Of a stretch of 64,000 nucleotides of DNA, positions 1 through 9,784 are shown one piece after another; the first letter of the stretch is position 1; every line of letters starts with the position of its first letter. The notes under the pieces are model-generated. The model saw only the letters and a list, made by a program, of their open reading frames with translations. It had not been told where the DNA came from and did not search any database. The stretch lies in NCBI RefSeq assembly GCF_001854605.1, contig NZ_MKJU01000006.1:310001-374000 (forward strand), in the 5' to 3' direction. This stretch comes from Pseudoalteromonas amylolytica. GTDB lineage: Bacteria; Pseudomonadota; Gammaproteobacteria; Enterobacterales; Alteromonadaceae. A program made the translations under genes and the position numbers.

Positions 1-1520
1 GTGTTGAGATAACCGTTAAGCGTGATGCGCAAGTGTATGAAATGGCGTTTGAGCATGGTGATAAAGTACAAGACCTAACGGTGACAGGCACTGTGGGTAA
101 GCGGAACACAGGTACATCGGTTCATTTTTGGCCCGATGCCAGTTACTTTGATTCAGCGAACTTTTCTTTAGCTAAGCTCAATCATGTACTTAAAGCCAAG
201 GCGGTACTTTGTCCCGGTCTGAGAATTCGCTTTATCAATAAGCAAACCAAAGAAACGCAGGAATGGCACTATGAAGCGGGTCTTGAAGATTATCTAAAAG
301 ACAGCTCGCAAGGTTATGAAGTGCTTCCAAAAAGCCCTTTCACCGGTAGTTTCAGTGGTTCTACTGAGGGCGTAGATTGGGCGTTACATTGGTTGCCTGA
401 AGGGGGGGAGTCGATCACCGAAAGTTATGTGAACCTCATACCAACCGCGCAAGGTGGAACCCACGTGAATGGCTTAAGACAGGGGCTACTGGAAGCGATG
501 CGAGAATTTTGTGAGTTTCGTAACCTGTTACCACGCGGCGTAAAACTCACACCTGACGATATTTGGGATAAATGTAGCTATGTATTGTCAGTTAAAATGC
601 AAGACCCGCAGTTTGCGGGCCAAACCAAAGAAAAGCTTTCTTCTCGTTCATGTGCCACGTTTGTGTCGGGTATTGTTAAAGATGCCTTTAGCTTATGGTT
701 GAACGAGCACACCGATACGGCTGAACTACTCGCAGAGCTGTGTATCAGCAATGCTCAAAAGCGGATGCGAGCGGCGAAAAAGGTGGTCCGTAAAAAGGTT
801 ACTTCAGGGCCAGCATTACCGGGTAAATTGACGGATTGTTCGGGCAGCGAAACTGAGCGTTCGGAGCTGTTCCTCGTGGAAGGGGACTCAGCTGGTGGCT
901 CGGCAAAACAAGCTCGAGATCGTGAATTTCAGGCAATCATGCCGCTCAGAGGTAAGATTTTAAATACTTGGGAAGTTGAGTCGGGTCAGATCCTCGCGTC
1001 ACAAGAGGTTCATGATATCTCTGTTGCCTTGGGTATAGACCCAGATTCGGAAGATTTGTCTGGCTTGCGCTATGGAAAAATCTGTATTCTCGCGGATGCA
1101 GACTCCGATGGGTTGCACATCGCCACCTTGTTATGTGCGCTGTTTGTGCGCCACTTCCCTGCCTTGGTTAAGCAAGGGCATGTGTATGTGGCTATGCCTC
1201 CGCTATTTCGTATCGATGTGGGCAAAGAGGTGTACTATGCGTTGGATGAAGATGAAAAAAAGGGCGTGCTAGATCGCATTGAAGCTGAGAAAAAACGTGG
1301 CAAGGTAAATGTGCAGCGTTTTAAAGGTCTAGGTGAGATGAACCCCTTACAACTTCGTGAAACCACGATGGATCCAAATACACGCCGCTTGGTGCAATTA
1401 ACGCTTGAAGAGCAGGAGCAAACCATGGAAATGATGGACATGCTGCTGGCTAAAAAGCGTTCAGGCGATAGAAAAGAATGGCTTGAAAACCACGGTGACA
1501 AAGCGCAAGTAGAGGTGTAA
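1..1520 (+). CDS. parE: DNA topoisomerase IV subunit B, C-terminal part (cut by window edge)
   Basis: ATPase subunit of topoisomerase IV, which with ParC decatenates daughter chromosomes. The frame is open from the first base (reading ..VEITVKRDAQVYEMAF), so the start and roughly the first 125 residues (most of the GHKL ATPase domain) lie outside the window; the GTG at 33 is internal. Visible parts are the end of the ATPase domain, the transducer domain, and the TOPRIM domain with LVEGDSAGGSAKQARDRE (about nt 871-927) and the metal-binding DADSDG (about 1096-1113). It ends with the conserved RFKGLGEMNP segment that contacts ParC. The TAA stop is followed immediately by the next ATG, so translation is probably coupled to the dehydrogenase gene and parC. 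Identification is secure; the partial state is due to the window edge. Confidence 0.97.
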   Translation, partial: VEITVKRDAQVYEMAFEHGDKVQDLTVTGTVGKRNTGTSVHFWPDASYFDSANFSLAKLNHVLKAKAVLCPGLRIRFINKQTKETQEWHYEAGLEDYLKDSSQGYEVLPKSPFTGSFSGSTEGVDWALHWLPEGGESITESYVNLIPTAQGGTHVNGLRQGLLEAMREFCEFRNLLPRGVKLTPDDIWDKCSYVLSVKMQDPQFAGQTKEKLSSRSCATFVSGIVKDAFSLWLNEHTDTAELLAELCISNAQKRMRAAKKVVRKKVTSGPALPGKLTDCSGSETERSELFLVEGDSAGGSAKQARDREFQAIMPLRGKILNTWEVESGQILASQEVHDISVALGIDPDSEDLSGLRYGKICILADADSDGLHIATLLCALFVRHFPALVKQGHVYVAMPPLFRIDVGKEVYYALDEDEKKGVLDRIEAEKKRGKVNVQRFKGLGEMNPLQLRETTMDPNTRRLVQLTLEEQEQTMEMMDMLLAKKRSGDRKEWLENHGDKAQVEV

Positions 1521-2642
1521 ATGATGATACGGTTCACCCTAGTAGCAATGAGTGCACTCATAAGTTTGCTGATGTGGACTAAATCCGCGGCTGCAAATGA
1601 TGAGTTGTTGGAGCGGCTAACTCTGCCCAAAGGTTATGAGATCAGTTATTTTGCGAAAAATGTTGAAAATGCTAGGCAGTTGGCCGTTTCTTCATCGGGG
1701 GTGGTGTATGCAGGTTCACGCAAAGCTGGCAAAGTCTACGCCCTGATTGACCATAATCAAGATGGTGTCGCGGATCGCCAGATTGTGTTGGCAAAAAACC
1801 TTAATATGCCGTCAGGACTGGCGCTTTACCAAGGCGATTTATATGTCGCCGAGGTCCATCGCATCATACGTTTCAAAAGTATTGACAAGCAGCTTAGCAA
1901 GCCAAGTTTTGAGGTGGTGTTTGATAACTTACCAACGGATCGCCACCATGGCTGGAAGTTTATTCGTTTTACCGAAAGTGGTGAGCTATTGGTCCCCGTG
2001 GGCGTGCCTTGTAATGTGTGCGCAGAAGATGAAAAGTATGGGCGTATTTTTTCGCTGAACTTACAGAGCAAAAAACTCACGACAGTGGCGCAAGGCGTGC
2101 GCAATTCAGTCGGGTTTGATATCAATCCGCAAAGTGGGGCGCTTTGGTTTTCTGACAACGGTCGCGACATGATGGGAGACGATATTCCACCCGATGAAAT
2201 AAACCGCGTCAGTTTTGATGGCGAACACTTTGGTTTTCCATATGTACACGGTGGTAGCGTGCTGGACCCTGAGTTTGCCAAAGGCAAAACGCTTGCTGAT
2301 ATGCAAAAGTACACGATGCCAAAGCTCGCATTGCAGGCTCATGTCGCGCCATTGGGTATTCATTTTTATCGTGGTAAACAGTTTGCTAAAGCGCTACATA
2401 ATAGATTGTTTGTCGCCGAGCATGGCTCTTGGAATCGTAGCAAGAAAGTGGGTTATCGCGTGATGATGGCAACCATCAAAGAAGGCGAAGTAGCCGCTTA
2501 TGAGCCCTTTATTAGCGGCTTTTTAGATAAAGAACAAACCTTGGGTCGTCCGGTTGCATTTGCCGAACTTGTTGATGGCAGCCTGTTGGTGTCGGACGAT
2601 TATGCCAATGCGATATATCGCGTTCGCTATAACAATAAATAG
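1521..2642 (+). CDS. Periplasmic PQQ-dependent sugar dehydrogenase-like beta-propeller protein (sorbosone dehydrogenase family)
   Basis: Predicted secreted six-bladed beta-propeller of the soluble aldose/L-sorbosone dehydrogenase family, 373 aa. Residues 1-25 form a signal peptide (hydrophobic stretch, then SAAA). The mature part begins [18 protein letters not shown] and contains typical blade motifs ([80 protein letters not shown]). Family members oxidise sugars or sugar-derived aldehydes with PQQ, but many homologues have no proven substrate and no PQQ genes are present here. The gene starts directly after the parE stop and ends 8 nt before parC, so it is co-transcribed with the topoisomerase IV genes, which is an odd functional partnering. 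The family call is good; the substrate is unknown. Confidence 0.85.
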   Translation: MMIRFTLVAMSALISLLMWTKSAAANDELLERLTLPKGYEISYFAKNVENARQLAVSSSGVVYAGSRKAGKVYALIDHNQDGVADRQIVLAKNLNMPSGLALYQGDLYVAEVHRIIRFKSIDKQLSKPSFEVVFDNLPTDRHHGWKFIRFTESGELLVPVGVPCNVCAEDEKYGRIFSLNLQSKKLTTVAQGVRNSVGFDINPQSGALWFSDNGRDMMGDDIPPDEINRVSFDGEHFGFPYVHGGSVLDPEFAKGKTLADMQKYTMPKLALQAHVAPLGIHFYRGKQFAKALHNRLFVAEHGSWNRSKKVGYRVMMATIKEGEVAAYEPFISGFLDKEQTLGRPVAFAELVDGSLLVSDDYANAIYRVRYNNK

Positions 2643-2650
2643 GGTGTTAC

Positions 2651-4954
2651 ATGACTGATCCTCAAACCTTGTCTTTACAGGGGATTGAACAACAAACGAT
2701 GGGGCGCTTTACCGAAGACGCCTATTTAAACTACTCCATGTATGTGATCATGGACCGAGCTTTACCGCATATTGGTGATGGTTTAAAGCCGGTACAGCGT
2801 CGTATCGTGTATGCCATGAGCGAGTTAGGGTTATCAGCCGCTGCTAAGTACAAAAAGTCAGCCCGTACAGTGGGTGACGTGTTAGGTAAATACCATCCAC
2901 ACGGTGATAGTGCCTGTTATGAAGCGATGGTTTTAATGGCACAGCCTTTTTCATACCGTTACCCATTGGTAGATGGACAAGGTAACTGGGGGGCCGCTGA
3001 TGATCCTAAGTCATTTGCGGCCATGCGTTACACAGAGGCGCGTTTGTCTAAGTTCTCAGAAGTATTACTTAAAGAACTTGGTCAAGGCACTGTCGATTGG
3101 ACGCCAAACTTTGATGGCACAATGGATGAGCCAAAGGTGCTGCCGTCTCGGTTACCACATATTTTACTTAATGGCGTAACCGGTATTGCGGTGGGAATGG
3201 CAACCGATATTCCGCCACACAATGTAAAAGAGTTAGCGAGCGCATGTTGCGTGTTGCTTGACCAGCCAAAAACAACTTTGGAAGAATTATTAGAAATTGT
3301 GCAAGCACCGGATTATCCTACAGATGCAGAAATCATCACTGCTAAATCGGATATTCGAAAGATCTACACAACCGGACGTGGCTCTATCAAAATGCGTGCG
3401 GTTTATACCGAAGAGCAGGGGGATATTGTCATTACTGCCTTGCCGCATCAGTGTTCAGGCGCCAAAGTGTTAGAGCAAATTGCGGCCCAAATGACTGCGA
3501 AAAAGCTGCCCATGGTAGCTGATTTACGCGATGAGTCGGATCACGAAAATCCAACTCGTATTGTGATTGTACCGCGCTCAAACCGTGTCAAACTCGAACC
3601 TTTGATGGCGCATTTATTCGCTACCACTGATTTAGAAAAAAGCTATCGTGTAAACCTCAACATGATTGGCCTTGATGGTCGCCCACAGGTAAAAGATTTA
3701 CAGCAGATCTTATCTGAATGGCTGGTGTTCCGCCGCGAAACGGTACGCCGTCGTTTGCAGTACCGTTTAGATAAAGTATTGGCCCGTTTGCATATTTTAG
3801 AAGGTTTAATGATTGCCTTTTTAAATATCGATGAAGTGATTGAAATTATCCGTAATGAAGACAAGCCAAAAGAAGAGCTTATGGCGCGTTTTAACTTATC
3901 GGATAAACAGGCGGAAGCGATTCTTGATTTGAAACTACGCCATTTAGCGAAGTTAGAAGAAGAGAAAATCCGTGGTGAGCAGGATGAATTAAGCAGTGAA
4001 CGCGATAAGTTACAGCTCACTTTAGGCTCAGAGCGTCGTATGTCGACATTGATGAAAAAAGAAATCCAAGAAGCTGCTGAGTTGTATGGTGACGAGCGTC
4101 GCTCGCCAGTAATTGAACGCTCAGAAGCCAAAGCTCTGAGCGAAAAAGATCTGATCCCATCTGAGTCGGTCACAGTTGTGCTTTCTGATAAAGGCTGGGC
4201 GCGTGTCGCTAAGGGTCATGATATTGATGCCGAGGGATTAAGCTACCGCTCGGGTGATAGCTATAAAGCCTCGGCGAAAGGACGCAGTAATCAGCCGGCA
4301 GTATTTTTAGATACCTCGGGACGTGCATTTGCCACTGAAGCGCACAGCTTGCCGTCAGCTCGTAGCCAAGGCGAGCCCATGACTGGGCGTTTTAATCTTG
4401 CACCTGGGTGTAACTTTGAGCACGTGGTAATGGGAGATGAGAAGACTCTGTACCTCATGGCAACCGATGGTGGCTATGGATTTATCACTGAATTTAACGA
4501 CCTTGTCAGTAAGAACAAAAACGGTAAGGCACTGGTGAGTGTGCCAAAAGGGGCACAATTGATGGCGCCAATCACGGTAAATGATGTTGCCACCGATATG
4601 TGTATGGCGATTTCTAATGAAGGCCGAATGCTGCTGTTCCCACTACGCGATTTGCCAAAGTTAGGTAAAGGTAAGGGTAATAAGATTATTTCCATCCCCA
4701 GTGCCAAAGTTCAAGCGCGAGAAGAGTTTGTAAAGGTCCTAGCGTGCGTGCCAGAGGGCTGCTCGGTGACACTTCACGCTGGTAAACGAAAACTAACGCT
4801 TAAGCCAAGTGATTTAGAACACTATCATGGTGAACGCGGCCGTCGTGGTAACAAGTTACCGCGAGGTCTGCAGCGTGTGGATGAGTACGAGATAGAAACT
4901 AAGTCATCCAATGCAGATATCGAGGATGTGCCGCAGGAGCAAAACGAAGAATAG
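2651..4954 (+). CDS. parC: DNA topoisomerase IV subunit A
   Basis: Breakage-reunion subunit of topoisomerase IV, 767 aa, near the usual length of about 750. The winged-helix/tower region carries the catalytic tyrosine Y127 in [13 protein letters not shown]. The quinolone-resistance region [20 protein letters not shown] has Ser87 and Glu91 at the positions of E. coli Ser80 and Glu84, which is the wild-type, quinolone-sensitive state. The C-terminal beta-pinwheel begins around residue 500 and the tail is acidic. The start is the ATG 8 nt after the previous stop, preceded by AGGGTGTTAC, and matches the family N-terminus ([20 protein letters not shown]). It is the last gene of the parE operon, followed by a strong terminator. 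Confidence 0.98.
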   Translation: MTDPQTLSLQGIEQQTMGRFTEDAYLNYSMYVIMDRALPHIGDGLKPVQRRIVYAMSELGLSAAAKYKKSARTVGDVLGKYHPHGDSACYEAMVLMAQPFSYRYPLVDGQGNWGAADDPKSFAAMRYTEARLSKFSEVLLKELGQGTVDWTPNFDGTMDEPKVLPSRLPHILLNGVTGIAVGMATDIPPHNVKELASACCVLLDQPKTTLEELLEIVQAPDYPTDAEIITAKSDIRKIYTTGRGSIKMRAVYTEEQGDIVITALPHQCSGAKVLEQIAAQMTAKKLPMVADLRDESDHENPTRIVIVPRSNRVKLEPLMAHLFATTDLEKSYRVNLNMIGLDGRPQVKDLQQILSEWLVFRRETVRRRLQYRLDKVLARLHILEGLMIAFLNIDEVIEIIRNEDKPKEELMARFNLSDKQAEAILDLKLRHLAKLEEEKIRGEQDELSSERDKLQLTLGSERRMSTLMKKEIQEAAELYGDERRSPVIERSEAKALSEKDLIPSESVTVVLSDKGWARVAKGHDIDAEGLSYRSGDSYKASAKGRSNQPAVFLDTSGRAFATEAHSLPSARSQGEPMTGRFNLAPGCNFEHVVMGDEKTLYLMATDGGYGFITEFNDLVSKNKNGKALVSVPKGAQLMAPITVNDVATDMCMAISNEGRMLLFPLRDLPKLGKGKGNKIISIPSAKVQAREEFVKVLACVPEGCSVTLHAGKRKLTLKPSDLEHYHGERGRRGNKLPRGLQRVDEYEIETKSSNADIEDVPQEQNEE

Positions 4955-4977
4955 CTCTTATCGTCAATCAAGATGAA

Positions 4978-5009
4978 AAAACGGCGCTCAACAGCGCCGT
5001 TTTTATTTT
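4978..5009 (+). terminator. Rho-independent terminator of the parE-parC operon
   Basis: Perfect 8-bp GC-rich stem (ACGGCGCT / AGCGCCGT, 4981-4988 and 4993-5000) with a CAAC loop, preceded by A-residues and followed by TTTTATTTT. It lies 24 nt after the parC stop. Confidence 0.9.
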
Positions 5010-5183
5010 CTCACACTAAGGTGCTACCAATACCATAGTATTATCATTTTCCATTTAAAAACATATTGATAACTTTTTTATTACATGCAACCATAGCCCT
5101 CTTCAAGGAAGTAAGAATCAGTTGTTGCTGTATGCCAATTAGAAATATTTACGCATCAACATGAAAACCCTCAAGGAGCCAGT

Positions 5184-6356
5184 ATGCGTTTAAAGTGTAT
5201 CAAGTGGGTAATCCCTTTCGCTGCACAGCTTGTTTGCAAAACAGCGTTAGGTGTTGAGTTCAGTGGTGAAAGTTCTTTCCAACAACGCCATTACGATAGT
5301 CACGCTGATACAGCCACAGGAAATGCAAATAAGCACTGGCATACGTCATTTGCAGTTGAGCCTCAGCTACATTGGTTGGGTGAAAACAGCACGCTTTCAT
5401 TTGTTCCGTACCTACGCATTGATAATGTTGATAGTGAGCGAAACCTTCTGGATATCAGGGAGTTTATGTATGTACATTACGTCGATGATATCGAGTTTAA
5501 AGTAGGGATTGGTAAAGAGTTTTGGGGAGTAACCGAGTCACTACATCTAGTTGATGTGATTAACCAAACTGACTTTGCAGATGCCATCGATCAGGAGAGT
5601 AAGCTGGGTCAACCTATGCTTAATGTCGCCACTCATCAGGCATATGGTAGTTTTAGCATTTGGCTATTACCCTACTTTAGAGAGCGGACCTTTGCTGGTG
5701 TAGATGGCCGGCTTGGCTTTGATTTAGCGATTTCAGATGACCCACTATATGAGTCGAGCAAAAAGCAAAAACATGTCGATTTTGCAGCCAGATATAGTCA
5801 CTTTATCGATGAGTGGGAAGTGGGCGTTAGCTTTTTCAAAGGGACTAACCGCGAACCTTATTTTATCGAACAGCAATCAGAATTAACGCCTTATTACGCG
5901 CAAATGACACAAACCAGCCTAGATTTACAGGCGATATTTGACGAGTTATTGATAAAGCTAGAAATGCGATATCGAGACAGCCTAACACATCATTTTGCCT
6001 ACATTGGTGGCGTTGAATGGACTCAAACTGGCGTTGCTAATACGCAATGGAACTTAGGCTGGATAGCAGAGTACTCATACGATGATACTGCGTTGGCTTT
6101 ATATCAAAATGATTTATTTCTAGGGTGGCGTTTGGCGCTGAACGACTTCAATGGCACCGAAATGCTATTCGGCATTAGTCAAGATTTGGACAATAGTGAT
6201 GAATATGCCATCAAACTTGAGACATCAAGTCGTATCGATGAGCATTGGAAGTGGCAAGTTGAAGCTTGGCTGTTTGATACAGATAAGCCGGATAGTCCAC
6301 TTTCTAGCCTCAAAAATGATGACTTTATCGAAATCAATATCTTCTATCACTTCTAA
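5184..6356 (+). CDS. Predicted outer-membrane beta-barrel protein, unknown function
   Basis: 390 aa with a short basic N-terminus, a hydrophobic stretch and a likely signal peptide cleaved near ALG-VEF (about residue 23). The rest alternates short amphipathic strands with turns rich in Asp, Asn and Gly (for example STLSFVPYLRIDN, FSIWLLPYFRERTF, WNLGWIAEYSYDD). It ends in IFYHF, the C-terminal aromatic signature recognised by the BAM machinery, which together point to an outer-membrane barrel. I do not recognise a specific family. The ATG is preceded by AAGGAGCC. It stands alone between the parC terminator and a long AT-rich gap, and no link to the biosynthetic island downstream can be shown. 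Confidence 0.7.
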   Translation: MRLKCIKWVIPFAAQLVCKTALGVEFSGESSFQQRHYDSHADTATGNANKHWHTSFAVEPQLHWLGENSTLSFVPYLRIDNVDSERNLLDIREFMYVHYVDDIEFKVGIGKEFWGVTESLHLVDVINQTDFADAIDQESKLGQPMLNVATHQAYGSFSIWLLPYFRERTFAGVDGRLGFDLAISDDPLYESSKKQKHVDFAARYSHFIDEWEVGVSFFKGTNREPYFIEQQSELTPYYAQMTQTSLDLQAIFDELLIKLEMRYRDSLTHHFAYIGGVEWTQTGVANTQWNLGWIAEYSYDDTALALYQNDLFLGWRLALNDFNGTEMLFGISQDLDNSDEYAIKLETSSRIDEHWKWQVEAWLFDTDKPDSPLSSLKNDDFIEINIFYHF

Positions 6357-7064
6357 AAGTCAAAAAGTGCGTCTTCAACAATTATACTGTTGCTTATTTG
6401 TAAATTATTCGTGAGCTAATTTTGATAGGTTCTTCTTTTGTTTTGCTGTGTGTTGAATATTTTATTTTACTGATATACATGAAAAATAATGATATCTATG
6501 ATTATAGTTTTCAATCCTTTTTTATTATAAATAGCATGCGTCTCTAGTATTTCCTGTTTTTAAATAATTGTTTTTAAAGGAGGTAATTATTTTGTTCCTG
6601 CTGTGGCTTTATATGTGATAACAAATTTTTAATTACAATGTTTAAAATTGATAAGCATTATCATTGGTGTTTTTGATATTGGTAAATGAGAGTTAGTGTA
6701 TTAATTTTGAATTATTTTTGTAATTAAAAATAAGTTAATCAAGTTAATAATATAAATAATTTATTGATCTTTTGCACAAGTATGTTACAAATGAGTTTGT
6801 TTTTTGAGCGGTGTTGATTTTGGCGGTACGCTCTTAACTGGTTGTGATGATTATCGGCATAACTCAGTGTGGAAAACTGAATGCGGTATATGTTGCTGGT
6901 TAAGGTACGGAAATCATGTCTGATGTAGTGGCTTTGGTCATTTGGCAATTCTCTAACCCTTTTTGGTTGTCACGAAATATAAATCACGGACTTTATAGAG
7001 TAAATCTAATAATAAAGTATTTAAAAGCCTCGTCGTGCTAGCAGGCTAATTTAGAGGGAACGTC
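6357..7064. other. AT-rich intergenic region upstream of the biosynthetic island
   Basis: About 700 bp, strongly AT-rich and without a supported gene. It is the only long untranslated stretch before the island, so the main promoter is expected here. It holds a Fur-box-like palindrome (6649-6663) and a perfect Shine-Dalgarno sequence with no gene behind it (6576-6584). No convincing sigma-70 promoter with correct spacing could be picked by eye. Confidence 0.6.
6649..6663. promoter_or_regulatory. Candidate Fur-box-like operator
   Basis: TGATAAGCATTATCA is a near-perfect inverted repeat and matches 13 of the 14 defined positions of the Fur 7-1-7 consensus (TGATAAT-N-ATTATCA). It lies about 400 bp before the first gene of the island, a long distance unless the transcript has a long leader. 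Such AT-rich palindromes can arise by chance in AT-rich DNA. Confidence 0.4.
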
Positions 7065-8654
7065 ATGAAAGAAGAATACTTATCAGAAGAAGTGGTAGAC
7101 TTAGAGAGAGTTGTTGGACTTGAACTTAACAATTCTACAAAGGCAAAGTCAGGCACCATTGACGGTGAGCAACTACTTGAATCTTATGTTGGTTTTTGCA
7201 ATAAGTACAAGAAGAAGCGTATTCCGCAAAACTTACATCTAGACTTACAGCTCAGTGGTGACCTAGCGCTAGACTCAATTGATCAAGTTGAGTTTTTACT
7301 GCATGTAGAAAAGACCTTCGGATTATCAATCGATCCAGATAAATCTACCAACGTTAGAACATTCAGAGATTTATTGGAGCTTGTGAATGAAACCCAAGAT
7401 ACGGACGCTAAAGGCGGCGTGCCAGGTGTGGGTATCACGGATCTACAACGTCATTTGATAGAAGAAGTGCCTCAGTTTTACAACGAGGTAGACGAACAGC
7501 ATGGAAGAACGCTAAAAATCAAAGGCAAAGAGGTGTATGACTTTGCCTCTGCTAACTATTTAGGTCTGGACTTGGATGAAAGGATTTTTACCAAGATAGA
7601 AGCAGACTTACGCAAATGGGGCACACACCCAAGCTGGTCAAGAGCCATTGCATCTCCCGAGTTGTATACCAAGCTAGAAAATACATTAAGTGAGGTCGTT
7701 GGTGTGCCACGCGTGTTGGTATATCCGACCGTCACCTTGATCCATATGGGGATTTTACCGTTAGTAGCAACGCCCGATACCTTGTTTTTAATGGATGAGC
7801 GTGCGCATAAATCTATCCAAGAAGGCGTTGACCTTGCGTATGCCAAAGGCGCTTTGAAGAAATTTTTCAAACATAACGATTTGGAAGACTTACAAAGAGA
7901 ATTAGAAAATGCCCGAGACTTGGATGCCGTTTATATCTGCATTGATGGTGTTTACTCCATGACGGGTGTGGATGCAAAACTGCCTGAAATGGTGGAGATG
8001 ATCAGAGACTATCCGAATGCCACAATTTATGTTGATGATGCGCACGGGTTTGGTTTATGGGGCAGCAACCCAAGTGAAGAAAACCCATACGGCACAGGCG
8101 GTGGCGGCTTATTACGTAAGTACAACATCGATGTAAATAGAGACAAAGTAATCTATGTTGCAGGGCTATCAAAAGCGTTTTCATCTTTGGGTGCATTTGT
8201 GACGTGTCGCAACGACGCTGAGCTTGAGATGTTTGCCACTGCAGCAACCTTTATCAATTCAGGTCCATGTCCTACAGCGAGCTTGTCGAGTGCGCAAACA
8301 GGGCTGGAAATCTCGCAAAGTAGTGAAGGCGATGAACTTAGAAAACATATTTTTGAACTCACAAAACGCTTTGTAACCGGAGTGCGGGAAGTCGGTTTGG
8401 TTGCGGAGAGTTCTGATTTCTATCCACTGGTAAGCGTTGAAATCGGCACCATTGCCGCAGTGACTGAGGCTGCAAAAATCCTATGGGAAAAGGGGATCCT
8501 AATCACGCCAGCGGTTTATCCAAATGCGCCAATCAAACGCTCAATGTTGAGATTTACCATTACGGCCGCCAACACAGTAGAAGAAATTGATAATGCAATC
8601 AATGCATTGGAAATTGTTAGGGATTTAGTTCCATCGGCACCTTACTACTACTAA
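7065..8654 (+). CDS. Acyl carrier protein / alpha-oxoamine synthase fusion (PLP-dependent)
   Basis: 529 aa with two domains. Residues about 35-110 form an acyl carrier domain with the phosphopantetheine site Ser71 in LALDSIDQVEF. Residues about 125-520 are a class II PLP aminotransferase-fold alpha-oxoamine synthase (AONS/SPT/KBL family): DERAHKS (His248), VDDAHGFG (Asp325, His327) and the PLP lysine Lys370 in AGLSKAFSSLGAF. These enzymes perform decarboxylative Claisen condensation of an amino acid with an acyl thioester, giving an alpha-amino ketone. The ACP-AOS order resembles the last two domains of SxtA (saxitoxin) and the architecture of PigH (prodigiosin). Here the attached ACP probably carries the acyl chain loaded by one of the cluster's AMP ligases. 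It is the first gene of the island; start ATG preceded by AGAGGGAA. The amino-acid substrate is unknown. Confidence 0.9.
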   Translation: MKEEYLSEEVVDLERVVGLELNNSTKAKSGTIDGEQLLESYVGFCNKYKKKRIPQNLHLDLQLSGDLALDSIDQVEFLLHVEKTFGLSIDPDKSTNVRTFRDLLELVNETQDTDAKGGVPGVGITDLQRHLIEEVPQFYNEVDEQHGRTLKIKGKEVYDFASANYLGLDLDERIFTKIEADLRKWGTHPSWSRAIASPELYTKLENTLSEVVGVPRVLVYPTVTLIHMGILPLVATPDTLFLMDERAHKSIQEGVDLAYAKGALKKFFKHNDLEDLQRELENARDLDAVYICIDGVYSMTGVDAKLPEMVEMIRDYPNATIYVDDAHGFGLWGSNPSEENPYGTGGGGLLRKYNIDVNRDKVIYVAGLSKAFSSLGAFVTCRNDAELEMFATAATFINSGPCPTASLSSAQTGLEISQSSEGDELRKHIFELTKRFVTGVREVGLVAESSDFYPLVSVEIGTIAAVTEAAKILWEKGILITPAVYPNAPIKRSMLRFTITAANTVEEIDNAINALEIVRDLVPSAPYYY

Positions 8655-8676
8655 GCAAAACTACAAGGAAAGTTTT

Positions 8677-9774
8677 ATGACTATTCATACGAGTGAGCAA
8701 AATAACGTAGGTACTTTTACCGAATGGGACCCATTGGAAGAAGTATTGCTCGGCGATCCGCTTGGGGCGATGAAGCCCGGTGAAATGGCGGTCTTTGATG
8801 CTGTGGTGCCGCCTGAATATGAGCACGTGCTAGACAACATTTTTCCCAATGGTAGCCGCTGCTACCCAAGCGATCTTATTGATGCGGCAAGAAAAGAAGT
8901 AACCGAGCTGCGGGCAATATTAGAAGGTGAAGGAGTTAAAGTTCATGTGGCGCAGCCAATTGATTTTACTCAACCTCTGAAGACGCCCGATTGGCATGTG
9001 CCAAATCAGTTTTGTTCTTCAAACCCTCGAGATAGCCTATTGTTAATTGGTGATCTCATTGTTGAGTCGCCTATGGCAGATAGGAGCCGCTACTTCGAGA
9101 CATTTGCTTACAGAGATGTTCTTAAAGAGTTGAACGAGCGAGGTGCGCGTTGGATTTCCGCACCAAAACCGAGATTGTCTGATAAGTCTTTTGTTAACGA
9201 TTTAAAGCGTGATGCAGATGGGCGTCCAACTCAGTGGCTCACCACTGAGGAAGAAATCCTGTTCGACGCGGCTGACTTCATGAAGTTTGGTAAAGATATC
9301 TTGGTTTCTCGCAGCCACACAACCAATGAAGCTGGGATCAAATGGGTAAGACAAATCCTAGGTGCTGACTTCACTGTGCATGAGGTGGAAACCAAAAATG
9401 CATTCGCCATGCATATTGATGACACCATCATGCCATTAGATGAAGGGCGTTTGGTATACAGTCCTGATTATTTTGACCCAGCGGCATTGCCTGACATCTT
9501 TAAAACATGGGAAATGTTTGAAGCGCCAGAGGTGATCTACAGTGCTAAAAACCGTTTGGGGCGTCTATCAGGTTGGTTGAATATCAATATGCTGAGCTTG
9601 GACGAGAAACGCATAATTGTTGAAAGCAATCAAGAGCATACAATTAAGTTTCTGAAAAAGCTGGGGATGCAGCCAATTCTCTGTGAGTTCGAAAATTATT
9701 TTCCGTTTGTCGGCTCATTTCACTGTGCATCACTCGATATCAAGCGCCGTGGGCAGCTAAGAAACTGCTTCTGA
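8677..9774 (+). CDS. Amidinotransferase (glycine/inosamine amidinotransferase family, SxtG/CyrA-like)
   Basis: 365 aa, full length for the guanidino-group transferase family, which moves an amidino group from arginine to an amine through an amidino-cysteine intermediate. Catalytic residues are visible: Cys350 in GSFHCASLDIKRRG, His246 in AMHIDDT, and acidic residues in FDAADFMKFGKDI (Asp197, Asp200). PRDSLLLIGD corresponds to the conserved ARD..IGD stretch. Homologues include human AGAT, SxtG (saxitoxin) and CyrA (cylindrospermopsin). It sits 22 nt after the oxoamine synthase with its own AAGGAAAG ribosome site. The inferred role is to convert an amine made or handled by the pathway into a guanidine. 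The catalytic class is secure; the acceptor is not known. Confidence 0.92.
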   Translation: MTIHTSEQNNVGTFTEWDPLEEVLLGDPLGAMKPGEMAVFDAVVPPEYEHVLDNIFPNGSRCYPSDLIDAARKEVTELRAILEGEGVKVHVAQPIDFTQPLKTPDWHVPNQFCSSNPRDSLLLIGDLIVESPMADRSRYFETFAYRDVLKELNERGARWISAPKPRLSDKSFVNDLKRDADGRPTQWLTTEEEILFDAADFMKFGKDILVSRSHTTNEAGIKWVRQILGADFTVHEVETKNAFAMHIDDTIMPLDEGRLVYSPDYFDPAALPDIFKTWEMFEAPEVIYSAKNRLGRLSGWLNINMLSLDEKRIIVESNQEHTIKFLKKLGMQPILCEFENYFPFVGSFHCASLDIKRRGQLRNCF

Positions 9775-9784
9775 GGGTATCAAC

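Noticed and set aside
7065..8654. Prodigiosin or tambjamine PigH/TamH homologue as evidence of a pyrrole pigment
   Set aside because: The architecture is similar, but no proline-loading, pyrrole oxidase or condensing-enzyme genes are present, and the amidinotransferase does not fit those pathways.
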